Made by a program: the position numbers and the translations under genes
The notes under the pieces: generated by a model
Told to the model about the DNA's origin: nothing
Database searches by the model: none
The model's input: the letters and a program-made list of their open reading frames with translations, nothing else
Part shown: positions 1-10,900 of the stretch, one piece after another
How positions within the stretch are numbered: the stretch's first letter is position 1
Layout of the letters: each line of letters starts with the position of its first letter
Source: Vallitalea okinawensis
Lineage (GTDB): Bacteria; Bacillota; Clostridia; Lachnospirales; PQDH01
DNA: 64,000 bases
Assembly: GCF_002964605.1 (NCBI RefSeq)
Contig: NZ_PQDH01000005.1
Span: 186,001 to 250,000 of the forward strand
Reading direction: 5' to 3'

Positions 1-150
1 TTTGCCCATCTCCCTAGCTACTTGAAAATCTTTAGCTACTGAAGATAACTCTACAGTATCTTTCGATTTCGCTTGATTAACTTTATTAGTTTTGTTTACC
101 ATATTATTCTTATAAATATTTGTTACTCTATTAACCCCATTGATTTTCAT
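1..150 (-). CDS. flgM: anti-sigma-28 (sigma-D) factor FlgM, C-terminus outside the window
   Basis: The gene starts at an ATG at 150 and runs off the left edge, so about 50 residues are visible. They begin MKINGVNRVTNIYK and include a stretch DTVELSSVAKDFQVAR. This N-terminal MKI..N....Y motif followed by a D.VE.S..AKD segment is typical of clostridial FlgM, which binds and inhibits the flagellar sigma factor SigD until the hook-basal body is complete. A GGCGGTGG sequence 6-7 bases upstream serves as the ribosome binding site. A sigma-D-like promoter lies just upstream. The yvyF-flgM order matches Bacillus subtilis. The partial length limits certainty, but motif and context agree. Confidence 0.85.
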   Translation of the reverse strand, partial: MKINGVNRVTNIYKNNMVNKTNKVNQAKSKDTVELSSVAKDFQVAREMGK

Positions 151-183
151 GTGTTTCCACCGCCTTATTTATATTCAATGATT

Positions 184-211
184 ATATCGACACGTCAATA
201 AGTAAACATTA
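184..211 (-). promoter_or_regulatory. probable sigma-D (flagellar) promoter of flgM
   Basis: On the minus strand TAATGTTT (204-211) is followed, after 12 bases, by GTCGATAT (184-191). The flagellar sigma consensus is TAAA(GTTT) and GCCGATA(A/T), so the -10 matches 7 of 8. It lies about 35 bases upstream of the flgM start, behind the terminator of yvyF, so flgM can be autoregulated through SigD. Inferred from sequence only. Confidence 0.55.
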
Positions 212-265
212 TATCTAATTGTTATAAAGATTATTCCAATTTTAAGATTATTTTCTAGTTAATAA

Positions 266-300
266 GAAAAAGCCTTGTAATCGAATTCCATTACAAGACT
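266..300 (-). terminator. rho-independent terminator after yvyF
   Basis: AGCCTTGTAAT (271-281) pairs with ATTACAAGACT (290-300), an 11-base stem with one mismatch. On the minus strand it is followed by TTTTTC. It stands directly after the yvyF stop and separates yvyF from the flgM promoter. Confidence 0.75.
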
Positions 301-312
301 TTCATCAACATT

Positions 313-735
313 TTAATTGTCTCTATTTAGATAATGCATTTTAGCACCTTTACTTGAGTATTCTGAGTCACCAGATCTTTTCTTTAATTCATTACCTCTA
401 TTTGCAGCGCCATTTAGCTCTTTTTTAATTTCATTTTGACAATCTTCACAAAACTGCCCTGATTTAATCATAACTCCACAACGCTGACAATCAATACCGA
501 TAGGTGAATCATCTGTTATTTCAAGACGTCCTTCACGAAGGAATTTATTGATTAACTGAACATTTACCTCTGTTTCATTAACTGTTTGGTGAATTGTAGA
601 TTTTGGATTTTGTCTTAAATACTTACGTACTACTTTAAAATCTACTTCTTCTTGGTCTTTACATTTTGGACAAATAATATCTCCATGTATGTAATTAAAT
701 AATGCTCTACATCTTCTACATTGACGAGCCGCCAC
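313..735 (-). CDS. yvyF: flagellar region protein YvyF (TIGR03826 type)
   Basis: About 140 residues. The N-terminus holds a zinc-ribbon-like set of cysteines (CRRC and CPKC, about residues 4-26), the middle a winged-helix-like region around residues 35-75, and a second cysteine pair set (CQRCG, CEDC) near residues 85-100. This is the layout of YvyF, the protein between comFC and flgM in Bacillus subtilis and many clostridia; its molecular role is poorly defined, possibly a flagellar regulator or adaptor. The start is chosen at GTG 735: GGAGGT at 743-748 lies 7 bases upstream, whereas the ATG at 741 is only one base from it and a TTG at 750 lies inside it. The gene follows a long structured leader and ends at a terminator. 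Confidence 0.82.
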   Translation of the reverse strand: MAARQCRRCRALFNYIHGDIICPKCKDQEEVDFKVVRKYLRQNPKSTIHQTVNETEVNVQLINKFLREGRLEITDDSPIGIDCQRCGVMIKSGQFCEDCQNEIKKELNGAANRGNELKKRSGDSEYSSKGAKMHYLNRDN

Positions 736-844
736 GGCCATCACCTCCAAGTTATTTTACCCACTAAATTTTCTAATATGCCGAATCCTCTTGACTATAT
801 ATGTATTATGTAAAGAATAAAATAATATTCTTCTTTTGTACTCT

Positions 845-1060
845 TATAGGAAAGTCATATAATTCAATCAATCAACTAGCAACCGTTAATTGATGTTAAA
901 GGAACTTTCCCGACGATACAAACTTCCAAAGGAAGATGTAGCGTAGCTACTTTTGCTCTTTAATATTACTTCTTTTCTAGAGTAATAACGGTAAGTTATT
1001 GAATAGCTTATCCATATAATGATTAAATCCCAGTAAGTTTAACTAAATACTTTCTGCAAC
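845..1060 (-). ncRNA. structured leader or independent RNA between comFC and yvyF (raiA-RNA candidate)
   Basis: This stretch has no gene but folds well on the minus strand. I see a hairpin TATTACT/AGTAATA (964-970 with 981-987), GTAGC/GCTAC with a 3-base loop (938-942 with 946-950), CTTCC/GGAAG with a 3-base loop (923-927 with 931-935), and a two-part arm in which 849-855 pairs with 904-910 and 867-876 pairs with 885-894 (ten pairs, one G-U). Single-stranded joiners are purine-rich. It begins just downstream of a sigma-D-like promoter, so it could be the leader of yvyF. Alternatively it may be the raiA RNA, a roughly 200-nt clostridial RNA often found near comF genes. The structure is visible; the identity is inferred. 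Confidence 0.5.
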
Positions 1061-1073
1061 TTAATCATATAAT

Positions 1074-1101
1074 ATATCGGCATAATTATCTGTGTTGATT
1101 A
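1074..1101 (-). promoter_or_regulatory. sigma-D-type promoter inside the 3' end of comFC
   Basis: On the minus strand TAAT (1098-1101), a 16-base spacer and GCCGATAT (1074-1081) match the SigD promoter TAAA-N15-GCCGATAT, with an exact -10. The -35 lies in the last codons of comFC. A start near 1067 would transcribe the structured RNA and then yvyF. Confidence 0.6.
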
Positions 1102-1796
1102 GCAATTGCAGCAGTTATAAAATATACTTTTTTTGTACCAGCTTCCTTCAATACTTTTGCACATTGGTCCATGGTATTACCTGATGTATAAATATCATCG
1201 ATTAGGAGCACCTGTTCATATTGTTGTTGGTTTGATATACTGAAAGCATTTTTCAGATTATTCTGCCGCCCTCTTAAATTAAGTGAACTCTGTGGTTTTG
1301 TCGCTTTGATTCGTAAAAGATAGTTAATATCAACGGGTAGGTTTAATTCTTTTGCTAATGTCTTTGCAATAACTCCAGCTTGGTTATAACCTCTTTGCAT
1401 CTCTCTTGATGGATGCAAAGGTACGGGTATAATGACAGAAATATCAAGATGGTCAATCTCATCTTCTAAATACTTTGCCATCATTTTTCCAAAAGCTGTA
1501 CCAATTTCTTTTCGTTTCCCGTACTTTAATCGATAAAATGTAGTATGAATGATTCCTTCGTATTGAAGTAATGCAAACCCTTGATCAAAAGAATAATCAA
1601 CTTCTTTACAAACCTCACATCGCTCTTCCACTGAGTCAACTAATCTTCCACATTTGATACATCGATGACCATCATTAATGAAACGATGTATGTCACAAGC
1701 CTCACAAACATGTCGCTCCTTTACCGTTAATAACTCATCACAAAGTAAACACCTTGGTGGAAAAATTAGATCCAGTAACCCATTAAAAACCTTCAT
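1086..1796 (-). CDS. comFC: ComF family phosphoribosyltransferase-like competence protein
   Basis: About 236 residues, normal for ComFC/GntX. Two N-terminal zinc-finger-like units are visible (CLLC with CEAC, then CIKC with CEVC, residues 15-65). The C-terminal half is a type I phosphoribosyltransferase fold with the PRPP-binding motif VLLIDDIYTSGNT near residue 200. ComFC is needed for DNA uptake in naturally competent Firmicutes; an enzymatic substrate is not established. The second of two adjacent ATGs (1796) lies 6 bases from GAGAGG and is preferred to 1799. It sits 34 bases downstream of recD2, probably in the same transcript. No comFA helicase gene is next to it here. Confidence 0.88.
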   Translation of the reverse strand: MKVFNGLLDLIFPPRCLLCDELLTVKERHVCEACDIHRFINDGHRCIKCGRLVDSVEERCEVCKEVDYSFDQGFALLQYEGIIHTTFYRLKYGKRKEIGTAFGKMMAKYLEDEIDHLDISVIIPVPLHPSREMQRGYNQAGVIAKTLAKELNLPVDINYLLRIKATKPQSSLNLRGRQNNLKNAFSISNQQQYEQVLLIDDIYTSGNTMDQCAKVLKEAGTKKVYFITAAIANQHR

Positions 1797-1833
1797 CATT
1801 TACCTCTCCCAAACCAAACTCTTACTGCAAGAA

Positions 1834-4083
1834 TTATTTTAGAGTCATTTGATGTAGTTCATTCATGTCTTTAATACGGTCATTTAAAGATGCGTAGCGA
1901 TTAATTTCTCTCCTGTTATCCACCATTCTCTTAACGGTTTCCTCTAAACCCACTATGACAACATAGCGTTTAGCTCTTGTGACAGCCGTATATAAGAGAT
2001 TACGACTCATAAGCATTGGAGGTCCACTATGAATAGGTAAAATAACGATTGGATGTTCACTTCCCTGTGATTTATGAATAGTAATTGCATAAGCCAGTTC
2101 CAGTTCATCCATATTACTATAATCATACTCCACAACTTTTTTGTCATCAAATTGGACAATAACTTTTTCTAGTCGCTCATTAATCTCTTTGACTCTCCCC
2201 ACATCACCATTAAATATACCTACACCTTCATCAATAGGATAGTCATATTTATTGTATATTTTCCAGGAAATATTGTAGTTATTCTTTATTTGCATCACTT
2301 TATCGCCTTCACGCAACAGAACATGACGAAATTCTTTTTCTTTCTTGTTCTTATGAGGTGGGTTTAAAGCCTCTTGCAAAGCTTCATTGAGTCGTTCAAC
2401 ACCTAGCGGACTCTTTCTCATAGGGGTTAGTACCTGAATATCTTCTATTGATGAACATTTTGCAAACTTAGGTAATCTTGTTTTAATGAGTTGTATGATG
2501 GTACCAATGACCTCTTCTTGCACAGAACGCTTCATAAAGAAGAAATCCTTATCCTTAATATTGAGTTCTGGATATTCTCCTGTATTGATACGATGGGCAT
2601 TGATAATAATAGCACTTTCACCAGCTTGTCTAAAAATTTCATTCAGACGTACTACTGGTATCCCTTCACTTGCAATAATGTCCTTTAGAACATTTCCTGG
2701 TCCCACTGATGGTAATTGATCTACATCACCAACCAAAAGAAGTCTTGTCCCAGGTACAATCGCTTTTAGTAAACTGTTCATCAGCATTGTATCTACCATA
2801 GATACTTCATCCACAATGATAACATCTGCTTCCAGTGGATTTTCTTCATTACGGTTAAACATTTGAGAATTACCGGATTCACTAAAAGCATTAATTTCTA
2901 ATAAACGATGAATGGTTAATGCTTCACGACCAGTTGCTTCTGTCATACGCTTGGCTGCTCTACCTGTTGGCGCTGCTAATAAAATATCATTATCCTGCAT
3001 CTCTAACATAGAAATGATGGAATTAATAGTAGTGGTCTTCCCTGTACCTGGTCCACCAGTTATGACTAAAACCCCATTAGTCATCGCCTCGCGAACAGCT
3101 TCTCTTTGATTATTCGCTAAACTAATTCCGTTATTTTTCTCAATCTGATCAATGAACTTTTCAGCTTCTTTGACATCCATTTCATCCTGTACATCAGCTA
3201 ACTCCAACAGTTTCTTGGCTATATTAATCTCTGCATAATAAAAAGACATGAGATAGACACGCTTAACATCTTGTCTTGTTTCACAGTAAATTTGTTTAGC
3301 CATTTGTAGTTCCAATAATGCATTTTCAATGAGCTCTATTTCGATTTCCAGCAAGCCTTCAACTTTCTTTTTTAGTAATTCCTCAGGTTGAAAAGTATCA
3401 CCATTGGCTGCTGATTGGGATAAGATATACTTGATAGCAGCTTTTATACGGTGATGAGATCCAGGTTCAATTCCCATAGATTTAGCGATATGATCCGCCT
3501 TTTTAAATCCAATACCATGGATATCATCTGCCAATCGGTAAGGATTTACTTTAATAAGTTCAATGCTTTGCTCACGGTATTTCTTATAGATCTTCATTGC
3601 GTAAGCTGGTGTTATACCATAGTCTTGAAGAAAGATAACAACTTGACGAAGTTCTCTCTGATCATGGAAAACTTCACCTATTTGTTGCGCTTTTGTTAAA
3701 CTAACACCTTTTACCTCTTCAAGTTTTTCTGGCTGTTGTTCAATGATATTCAAAGTCTCCTCTTTGAACTTCTGAACAATACGCTTTGCAAGTGCCGGAC
3801 CAATACCTTTGATGACACCTGAAGCCAGATACTTTTCAATGGATTGAACTGTCTTTGGCGTTGTCTTTTCGTAGGAATCAATACTGAACTGATCACCATA
3901 AGTTGGATGAATCTTCCACTCGCCTATTGCTTTTATGTTTTCACCCGGATGAAGTCCAGGTAATATACCAACAGCTATGATTTTTTCTTCTTCTAGTTCT
4001 ATTTCGCAAACTGTATAACCATTCTCCTCATTATGATAGATTAAATCAGTAACTAATCCTTCAATTATTACACCATTATCCAC
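1834..4083 (-). CDS. recD2: ATP-dependent RecD2-type DNA helicase
   Basis: About 749 residues, typical for RecD2, a superfamily 1B 5'-3' helicase acting in DNA repair and mismatch-repair-linked processes without RecBC. An N-terminal OB-like region is followed by helix-hairpin-helix segments (GVIKGIGPALAKRI, GIGFKKADHIAKSMG), a Walker A box GGPGTGKTTT near residue 345, a Walker B VIIVDEVSMVD, and the late motif AYAITIHKSQGSE with a TAVTRA motif near the end. I choose GTG 4083, which has AAGGAG 8 bases upstream. An in-frame ATG at 4149 would place the start inside the terminator hairpin of the preceding gene and lacks a ribosome binding site. It heads a recD2-comFC block. Confidence 0.92.
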   Translation of the reverse strand: MDNGVIIEGLVTDLIYHNEENGYTVCEIELEEEKIIAVGILPGLHPGENIKAIGEWKIHPTYGDQFSIDSYEKTTPKTVQSIEKYLASGVIKGIGPALAKRIVQKFKEETLNIIEQQPEKLEEVKGVSLTKAQQIGEVFHDQRELRQVVIFLQDYGITPAYAMKIYKKYREQSIELIKVNPYRLADDIHGIGFKKADHIAKSMGIEPGSHHRIKAAIKYILSQSAANGDTFQPEELLKKKVEGLLEIEIELIENALLELQMAKQIYCETRQDVKRVYLMSFYYAEINIAKKLLELADVQDEMDVKEAEKFIDQIEKNNGISLANNQREAVREAMTNGVLVITGGPGTGKTTTINSIISMLEMQDNDILLAAPTGRAAKRMTEATGREALTIHRLLEINAFSESGNSQMFNRNEENPLEADVIIVDEVSMVDTMLMNSLLKAIVPGTRLLLVGDVDQLPSVGPGNVLKDIIASEGIPVVRLNEIFRQAGESAIIINAHRINTGEYPELNIKDKDFFFMKRSVQEEVIGTIIQLIKTRLPKFAKCSSIEDIQVLTPMRKSPLGVERLNEALQEALNPPHKNKKEKEFRHVLLREGDKVMQIKNNYNISWKIYNKYDYPIDEGVGIFNGDVGRVKEINERLEKVIVQFDDKKVVEYDYSNMDELELAYAITIHKSQGSEHPIVILPIHSGPPMLMSRNLLYTAVTRAKRYVVIVGLEETVKRMVDNRREINRYASLNDRIKDMNELHQMTLK

Positions 4084-4133
4084 TGTCTTACTCTCCTTAA
4101 TATCTGTAAGCGTTATTCTTATTTTATCATAAG

Positions 4134-4165
4134 AAAAAAGAGATAGCAAACATACTATCCCTTTT
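4134..4165 (-). terminator. terminator after the zinc-ribbon gene
   Basis: AAAAGAGATAG (4136-4146) pairs with CTATCCCTTTT (4155-4165), and on the minus strand the stem runs into TTTTTTCTT. It closes the small gene at 4184 and lies just upstream of the recD2 start. Confidence 0.75.
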
Positions 4166-4183
4166 ATTTGGTATTATATTGAA

Positions 4184-4432
4184 TTATAAGACCTTGCGAA
4201 TTTCATCATGTTTATATTTCTTAATGGATTTTTCTCTTGATTCTGGGTTGATCACGCGAAGCTCAACCTCACCTTCTCGAATCTTATGTACATTACCTTT
4301 TGTCTTTGTTCCAATGACGTTTACGGGAGTGCCAATAGTCAGTTCTTTTATTCTGTCGTTCTCACAAGCTACACATTTAGTCGGATTGTCGTGAATTTTC
4401 TTGCAATTTGCGCAATAATAAAGTTTAACCAT
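4184..4432 (-). CDS. small zinc-ribbon protein of unknown function
   Basis: 82 residues. It opens with MVKLYYCANCKKIHDNPTKC and a second CVAC, giving a four-cysteine zinc-ribbon knuckle in residues 7-24, then a short beta-rich domain ending in a lysine-rich helix. The ATG at 4432 has GGGGTG 6 bases upstream; an upstream ATT extension has no support. Similar small CxxC...CxxC proteins occur in clostridial genomes as conserved hypotheticals, but I do not recognise a specific function. The gene has its own terminator, so it is probably transcribed alone or with the tiny membrane protein upstream. Confidence 0.7.
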   Translation of the reverse strand: MVKLYYCANCKKIHDNPTKCVACENDRIKELTIGTPVNVIGTKTKGNVHKIREGEVELRVINPESREKSIKKYKHDEIRKVL

Positions 4433-4590
4433 GTTAATCACCCCATTAAAATATTTACGTTGTACAAAATATATATTCTACATAACTCTCCAAAATCCTT
4501 TTTTTTACTTAAATATTATAAAACTAGTTAAGTTCTCTCCCTAATAAATTCATTATATCAGACAACTCATTCATATTTCCATTAACACAG

Positions 4591-4731
4591 TCACTCCACA
4601 CTATCACTAGCAAATATCTCAATACTACTTTGATCCTTAGTGGCTATTTCTTCACTGTCTCTTGTCACAAAAAATAAAAATATAAAAATAAATAAAATAA
4701 TAATTAATTTAATCTTCTTTTCTTTTTCCAT
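4591..4731 (-). CDS. 46-residue single-span membrane protein
   Basis: A short reading frame with a good ribosome binding site: GAGGTG lies 7 bases upstream of the ATG at 4731. The product starts MEKEKKIKL, continues with about 16 hydrophobic residues rich in I, L and F (residues 9-24), and ends in an acidic hydrophilic tail of about 22 residues (VTRDSEEIATKDQSS and on). Lysines before the helix suggest an N-in, C-out topology. I know no family for it. It lies between the amylopullulanase terminator and the zinc-ribbon gene. The rest of 4442-4876 shows nothing else I can support. Small size makes this provisional. Confidence 0.5.
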   Translation of the reverse strand: MEKEKKIKLIIILFIFIFLFFVTRDSEEIATKDQSSIEIFASDSVE

Positions 4732-4876
4732 TAATTCACACCTCAAAATCGAACTTAAGCTACAAAAGAAATAATCAACCAGTTAGTAAATTAAGCATAA
4801 TTCAATCAAAATTATCCAATTTTATTACACATATATTATATAGTTATTAATACAATTTTACAACCCCTTAATAAAA

Positions 4877-4910
4877 AAGAATATAAACCCTTGTTGAGGT
4901 TTATATTCTT
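4877..4910 (-). terminator. terminator of the amylopullulanase gene
   Basis: A perfect 13-base stem, 4877-4889 with 4898-4910, has an 8-base loop and a T-rich tail (TTTTTTATT) on the minus strand, 8 bases after the stop codon. Confidence 0.9.
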
Positions 4911-4917
4911 AAGATTA

Positions 4918-7900
4918 TTATTCATATAGGGCTTTATATATAACTATTGCCGCTTCAGCTCTTGTTAGACTATTTTGGGGATAATAATACCCATCTGGAG
5001 TTCCTGTAATGATATCTCTTCCTATGAGCTTCATCACTGCTTTTGTTGCCCAATCTGAAATCTCATCATCGTCTTTAAAACTTTGATTATTCTCACCTTC
5101 TAAATTCTCATCTAAAGCTTCTAGTGTTCTAAGAAGCATTACAGCCATTTCTTCACGCGATGTTTCTTTATTAGGATGGAATTCACCTTCATAGCCAACT
5201 ACAATCTCTAAACCGGATGCAATACGAACCGCATCATAATACCAATCATCTTTGTTAACGTCATGATAACTTACATAGTCATTACTTGACTCTAAATCAA
5301 ATGCTTTCACAAGTAATTGAGCAAATTCCGCCTTGCTTATGGCTCTGCTTGGCTCATAGTAATCTTTATCAACTCCATTGATTATCTCTTTAGATGCTAG
5401 CACTTCTATAGCATCTTTGGCCCAAGCAGTTTCATTGAGATCCTTAAAAGTTTTATTACTCTCCATTACTGTATACTTGCTAAAGTGTTGAGCTTCAAAG
5501 GAAATAGTACCGTTCTCACTTACTATACCCCCAACGTATTCCCACTCCTTCGTTTGCTCATTGAAATAATATACACCTAATTTACGCGGATCTTTGACTT
5601 TCTCTGGATCATATTTAAGCTCTATTTTTATCGGTTTCTTAAAATTCACTTTCTTATTAGCTTGATCTTTCAAATCAAACTCATAAATTGGTGTAACAAA
5701 CTCATGCGTGTCATCGATATTTATATAAGCTTCTTCATTTATATCTTTAGAATCATCAACTATAGCTACAACCAATTTTGTATAGTTATCTTCAAATGTT
5801 TCTGGTGCGATTGTAACAGTGATTGAGCCATTAAGAACTTCCAGACTCTTCTCAATATCATCAGTTTTAATGATTTGTTCTTCTTGCTTAATTGCATCAT
5901 CCTTTGCCTTCTCATCGGTTTCTTTATCATCATCATCGTCATCATCTGAATTAGATGAGCTAGAACTTGTATATTTCTTCAATATAATTGTTCCACCTTT
6001 ATCTCTATCAGGCATCAAGATTGTAAGTCTGTTATTTTGATCTACTTTATACAAGTTATTGTTATAAAGATCTTTTACCAATGTACCAGCGGTAAATATA
6101 TTGTCAAAAGTCACTTCTTGTACTATTTCCTTGGTATTTAAACCTATTAGCACTTTTTCTTCTTTGTAACTTCTCTCGAATAGAACATATCCTTGATCAT
6201 TTGAAGCTTCAACTTTTGTTCGATCTCCCTTTGAGAAAACTAAACTGTTGTCCTGTCTAATGTTTAGTAGTTTCGTGTAATGTTCTAACATATCATTGTT
6301 TTCTACTTGCTCCCAAGGAAAATCGTAGCGATTATCATAGTATGGGTTATTACTAGTTCCCCCAAGACCTAGTTCCTCCCCATAATAAATAACTGGCTGA
6401 CCTTTTGCAGTTATTTGAAGGGCTGCTCCTATTTTTTGTTTCCCTAAATCATTCTCAACCATTGTAAGGAAACCATCCTCATCATGGCTACTTAAGAACT
6501 GACCAAAGATAAAGGTATTATTAACCTTTTGGTTACGCAATTCAAGGTACTCTTCTACTCCTTCAACATCTCCATTAACAAATTCTCTAGCTTTATCATT
6601 GAAAGAGAAATCTAAGAGAGCATCCATTTTACCATTTCCTAAATCACCTAATGAATCTTCTGGTGAAGCACCAAAACTTTCACCAATCATTTTAAATTCA
6701 GGAAAGTCTTTAGTTAATTCATTTTTGAAGGCCATCCATGTTGTATCATCTACATGCTTAACAGTATCCACTCGGAAGTAATCAACGGTATTGCCATTAG
6801 ATGTCATACCCAATTCTTTGACCCAATTAACTTGCCATTCTATAATCTGATCTCTCACAGCTTCATCTTCTGTCTTAAAGTCTGGTAGTCCAGATAGTTC
6901 GCCCAGTACAGGATCACCATCTACAGGATTTTCTCTAAGTAAACCTTCAAAACGTTTACGATCTTCATCTGTAGGATATTGTTCGATGCCATTAGCTGTA
7001 TCATTACTTTTTAATCCATATCCCGAGTGATTCAGCACCACATCCACCATGATCTTCATGTTTCGCTTATGGGCTTCATCTATCAATGTGTGGAAATCTT
7101 CTATAGTACCTAAATGTGGATTAAGCACCTCGAAATTATCAGCCCAATAACCATGATAACCGTAGTAAGGTGTTATATGCGGATCATCGTTAACTCTTAC
7201 ATCGTAGTTAATATTATCCACAATAGGGGTAATCCATATCGTATTAATACCCAAATCATCTAAGTAATCCAACTTATCTGTAACTCCTTTGAAGTCACCA
7301 CCATGATAAGATCCTGGATCATTTTTATCATATCCAATCTCATAGGGATCATCATTACTCATGTCTGCGTTATTAAAACGATCTGTCAACATAAAGTATA
7401 TCCTTGCTTCATCAAAGTCAAAGACAGTATCATTATCATTCATACTTCTAGGTAATATTTCTATATTAGAAGTGACTTGATGATACCCACCAAACTCATC
7501 AATAACAGTTATAGGAATTTCCTTAATTCCAGCTGCAACATCATCTTTTACAGCTAAAGTAACTTCGTTGAGTGATGGTTCCATACTTATTGTGTCGCCA
7601 CCAATTGCAGAAACATCAATAACAATTTCTGCAGCTCTTATATCTACATCGTCTTCCTTAATTGTTAATGTTAATACTGTATTCTCATTATAATTCACTG
7701 CTGCCTTTGATAATCTAGCATCAATACTAAGGTCTAATTTATCATAAGTAAATATAGATTGACCTTCAGCATTAAGGTTATAGACATCCGAAACTGTAGT
7801 TGTTGTACTACCTATAGTTACATTAAAATTATATTCAAATACACCTTCTGGAACAGTTTCAAAGGTATATTCAAATAATTCATCTTTATCTTGATATACC

Positions 7901-10900
7901 ATTTCATAAGAATTACCCATGATATTTAACATAACACCATCAATTGTATCCATATTATCTGTTGCGAAAAGGTCTGGATCTCTGAAATAGAATGTTGCCT
8001 TTCCTTGATTAAGCTCTGGACCATTTATTTCTTTTACATATTGAAGATCTTGCTGCATACTAATAGCCGTTACTTTGGTTATAATTTCGTTTTCAAAAAT
8101 ATCTATAAAACGATCATTTGTTATGTCTTGTTTTGCAGTACTCCAATCTGTACCTTTTCTTACAATGAAACCAATCTGTGATGTAAAAGGTGTAACTTTT
8201 ATATTAAAGATAGCTTTCCCATCCTCTATCTTTGCATAGTCAATCTGATCATCCTGTACACCAGTATTCCAAACCCAAAGGTTCCAGTCATCATAAACTT
8301 CATCTTCACGAACATATTGAAGTCTAACATAATGAGTTGCATTTTCTTTAACTGTTATGGTTTTACTTGCTATAACGCCTTCTACATGGGCAGTAATCGT
8401 TACAACTCCCTTTGCCTTTCCAGTGACTTTACCACTTTGTGAGACTGTTGCAATTGCATCATTTGATGAACTCCAAGAAATCGATTCTCCAGTCATTATT
8501 TGATCATATTGATCTTTTATATCGACGTTTAAATTAATGGTATAGGTCTCATAGACTGCGCTATCACCAATAATTTCTACGGTTGTTGGTATTCTATCCC
8601 CAACGTGAACAGTAATTGTTTTGTTAAGGTTTCCTGCAACAACTTCAATATTGACATCACCTTCTGAAATCGCCTTTATCAATCCATTATCGCTTACTGT
8701 GGCTATAGATGCATTTCCTGAATTAAAACTAATATCAATATCCATTATGCGCTCTTCTTGATCTTTGACAATTGCCGTTAAGGCTTGTTGTTCTCCTACC
8801 TCAAGTCCAATTTCTTCATGACTTAACTCAAGACTAGTAGCAACAGGGGTATATTCCAATACCTCATCATACAGAACCATCATCGTTAAACCTTCCACAC
8901 TTACTTGGTCACTTGTGAAACTATTGATAATTTCTGTTCCAGCCCGTTCACCATTAACGACTGTATACCATGTTCTATTGGAAGGTAAGGTAACGATTTT
9001 ATCCTCTTCATTACCATTATAGATAACAACGATATTCTTCCATATATCATTATTAGCATAATTCTCTAACGCATAAGCCACAACACTATCTTCCTGGATG
9101 AATACATTTATATTAGAATAAACATTATCTTTATCTGTCATCCTAAAGGCTGGATGGGCTTGTCGAAGATCAATGAGACCTTCATAATAATCAAATACTT
9201 CATCATATTTTGCTTTATCTTCCCATCTCAACATATTGATAGCATCTGGACTGCGATAGCTGTTATGATCACCAAACTTTGTACGAAGTATTTCATCACC
9301 AGCATGTATAAAAGGAATCCCTTGAGAAGTCATGATGATACCATTTGCTAAGAGACTTCTCTTTACTGTTTCGTTACTCAATACATTAGCCTCATCAATA
9401 CTACTATGTGGTGTGGCTGCCGCTACTGCTTCTTCTACGCTATTGAAAGAATTTGCATCTTCTCCTTGTAATTCCCCATCTTTGATATCAACGAAACCTT
9501 CTTGCTCTTCTAAACCTTGAGTTTTAATGACTTTATCCCATAGATTCAGATTATCATGAGCTGTAACATAATTGATAGTTTCAGTAGGTGAGTTAGTGAA
9601 ATCATCAATGGCTCCTTTTACTCCAGTAACAATACCACTTTCATTTCCCGTTGCTCCAGTAGCAAATCCCTTTGAAGCATCATCGCTACCACCTTTTATA
9701 GCACCTCTTAAGTTATCATTGAATACCGCAAAGTTATTATCTTTCTGAGTTCCTTTAACAATTTGAAGATCTCCTGATAAAGGTGTAGAACCTCCACTCC
9801 AAGGCTCTCCATAAATAATAATACTTGGATCTACCTCATTATGTAATCTATTTTCTAATTGCTTAACCGTATTGATATCTATTAGTTTCATTAGATCAAA
9901 TCTAAAACCATCTATTCCATACTCTTCTGCCCAATAAATCACTGAGTCTATAATATACTTACTTACCATAGGTCTTTCAGAAGCAATTTCATTACCTACA
10001 CCTGATCCATTAGTGAAAGTTCCTTTTTCATCTGTACGATGGTAATAACCAGGTACAATTTTATCAAAATTGCTATCTTCTATATTGAAAGTATGATTAT
10101 AAACCACATCCATGACAACACCAATGTCTTTATCATGTAAAGACTGTACCATCTCTTTAAATTCTATAATTCGATTAGAAGGATCTTCTGGATTTGTCGA
10201 GTAGCTTCCCTCTGGTACATTGTAGTTTTGTGGATCATATCCCCAATTAAACTTAGGATCATCACTTGAAGAATCATCAATCTTTAATTCATTGACAGTG
10301 GCAAAATCATAAACAGGTAGTAAGTGAACATGAGTAACACCTAATTCTTCAAGAGAGTCAATACCTGTTGATATACCGTTATAATTTGTCCCCACTTCTG
10401 TAAATGCTTTGTATTTCCCTTTATTCGTTATTCCTGAATTATCATTAATGGAGAAATCTCTTACTTGTAGTTCGTAGATCACTGCATCTGTCGGATTAAC
10501 GATAGGTGGTTGATAGTCACTAGTAAATGAGCTAGGATTGGTTTGACCCATATCAATTATAGCTGCACGTTGTCCATTCGCTGAAACTGCATTGGCATAA
10601 GGATCAACAGCATAATTAACTTTTCCATCAGTAAAAACCACTTTATACATATAGTATTTACCAGCCAGATCATTCTCTATGGTAACAGACCATATTCCAT
10701 TATCTTGATGCACCATAACATTTTCTTGCCCACCAGTATGATCGGTAACTTTTCCGCTATCATCATATATACCTACATCATCATATAGACTGACATAAAC
10801 TTCTTTCGCTGTAGGTGCCCATACTTTAAACATGGATTGTGTACTTTTATAAGTCACACCTAAATCATCACCACTATAATAGAATTGTGAATCATCAAGA

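Noticed and set aside
845-1060. c-di-GMP (GEMM) riboswitch on either strand
   Set aside because: Some purine joiners and hairpins recall it, but the conserved GGCAAACC and GACGCAAAGC blocks are absent and the helix order does not fit.
5819-6040. Plus-strand open frame rich in Ser, Leu and Glu
   Set aside because: It is the reverse reading of the Ser/Asp linker of the amylopullulanase, with no ribosome binding site.
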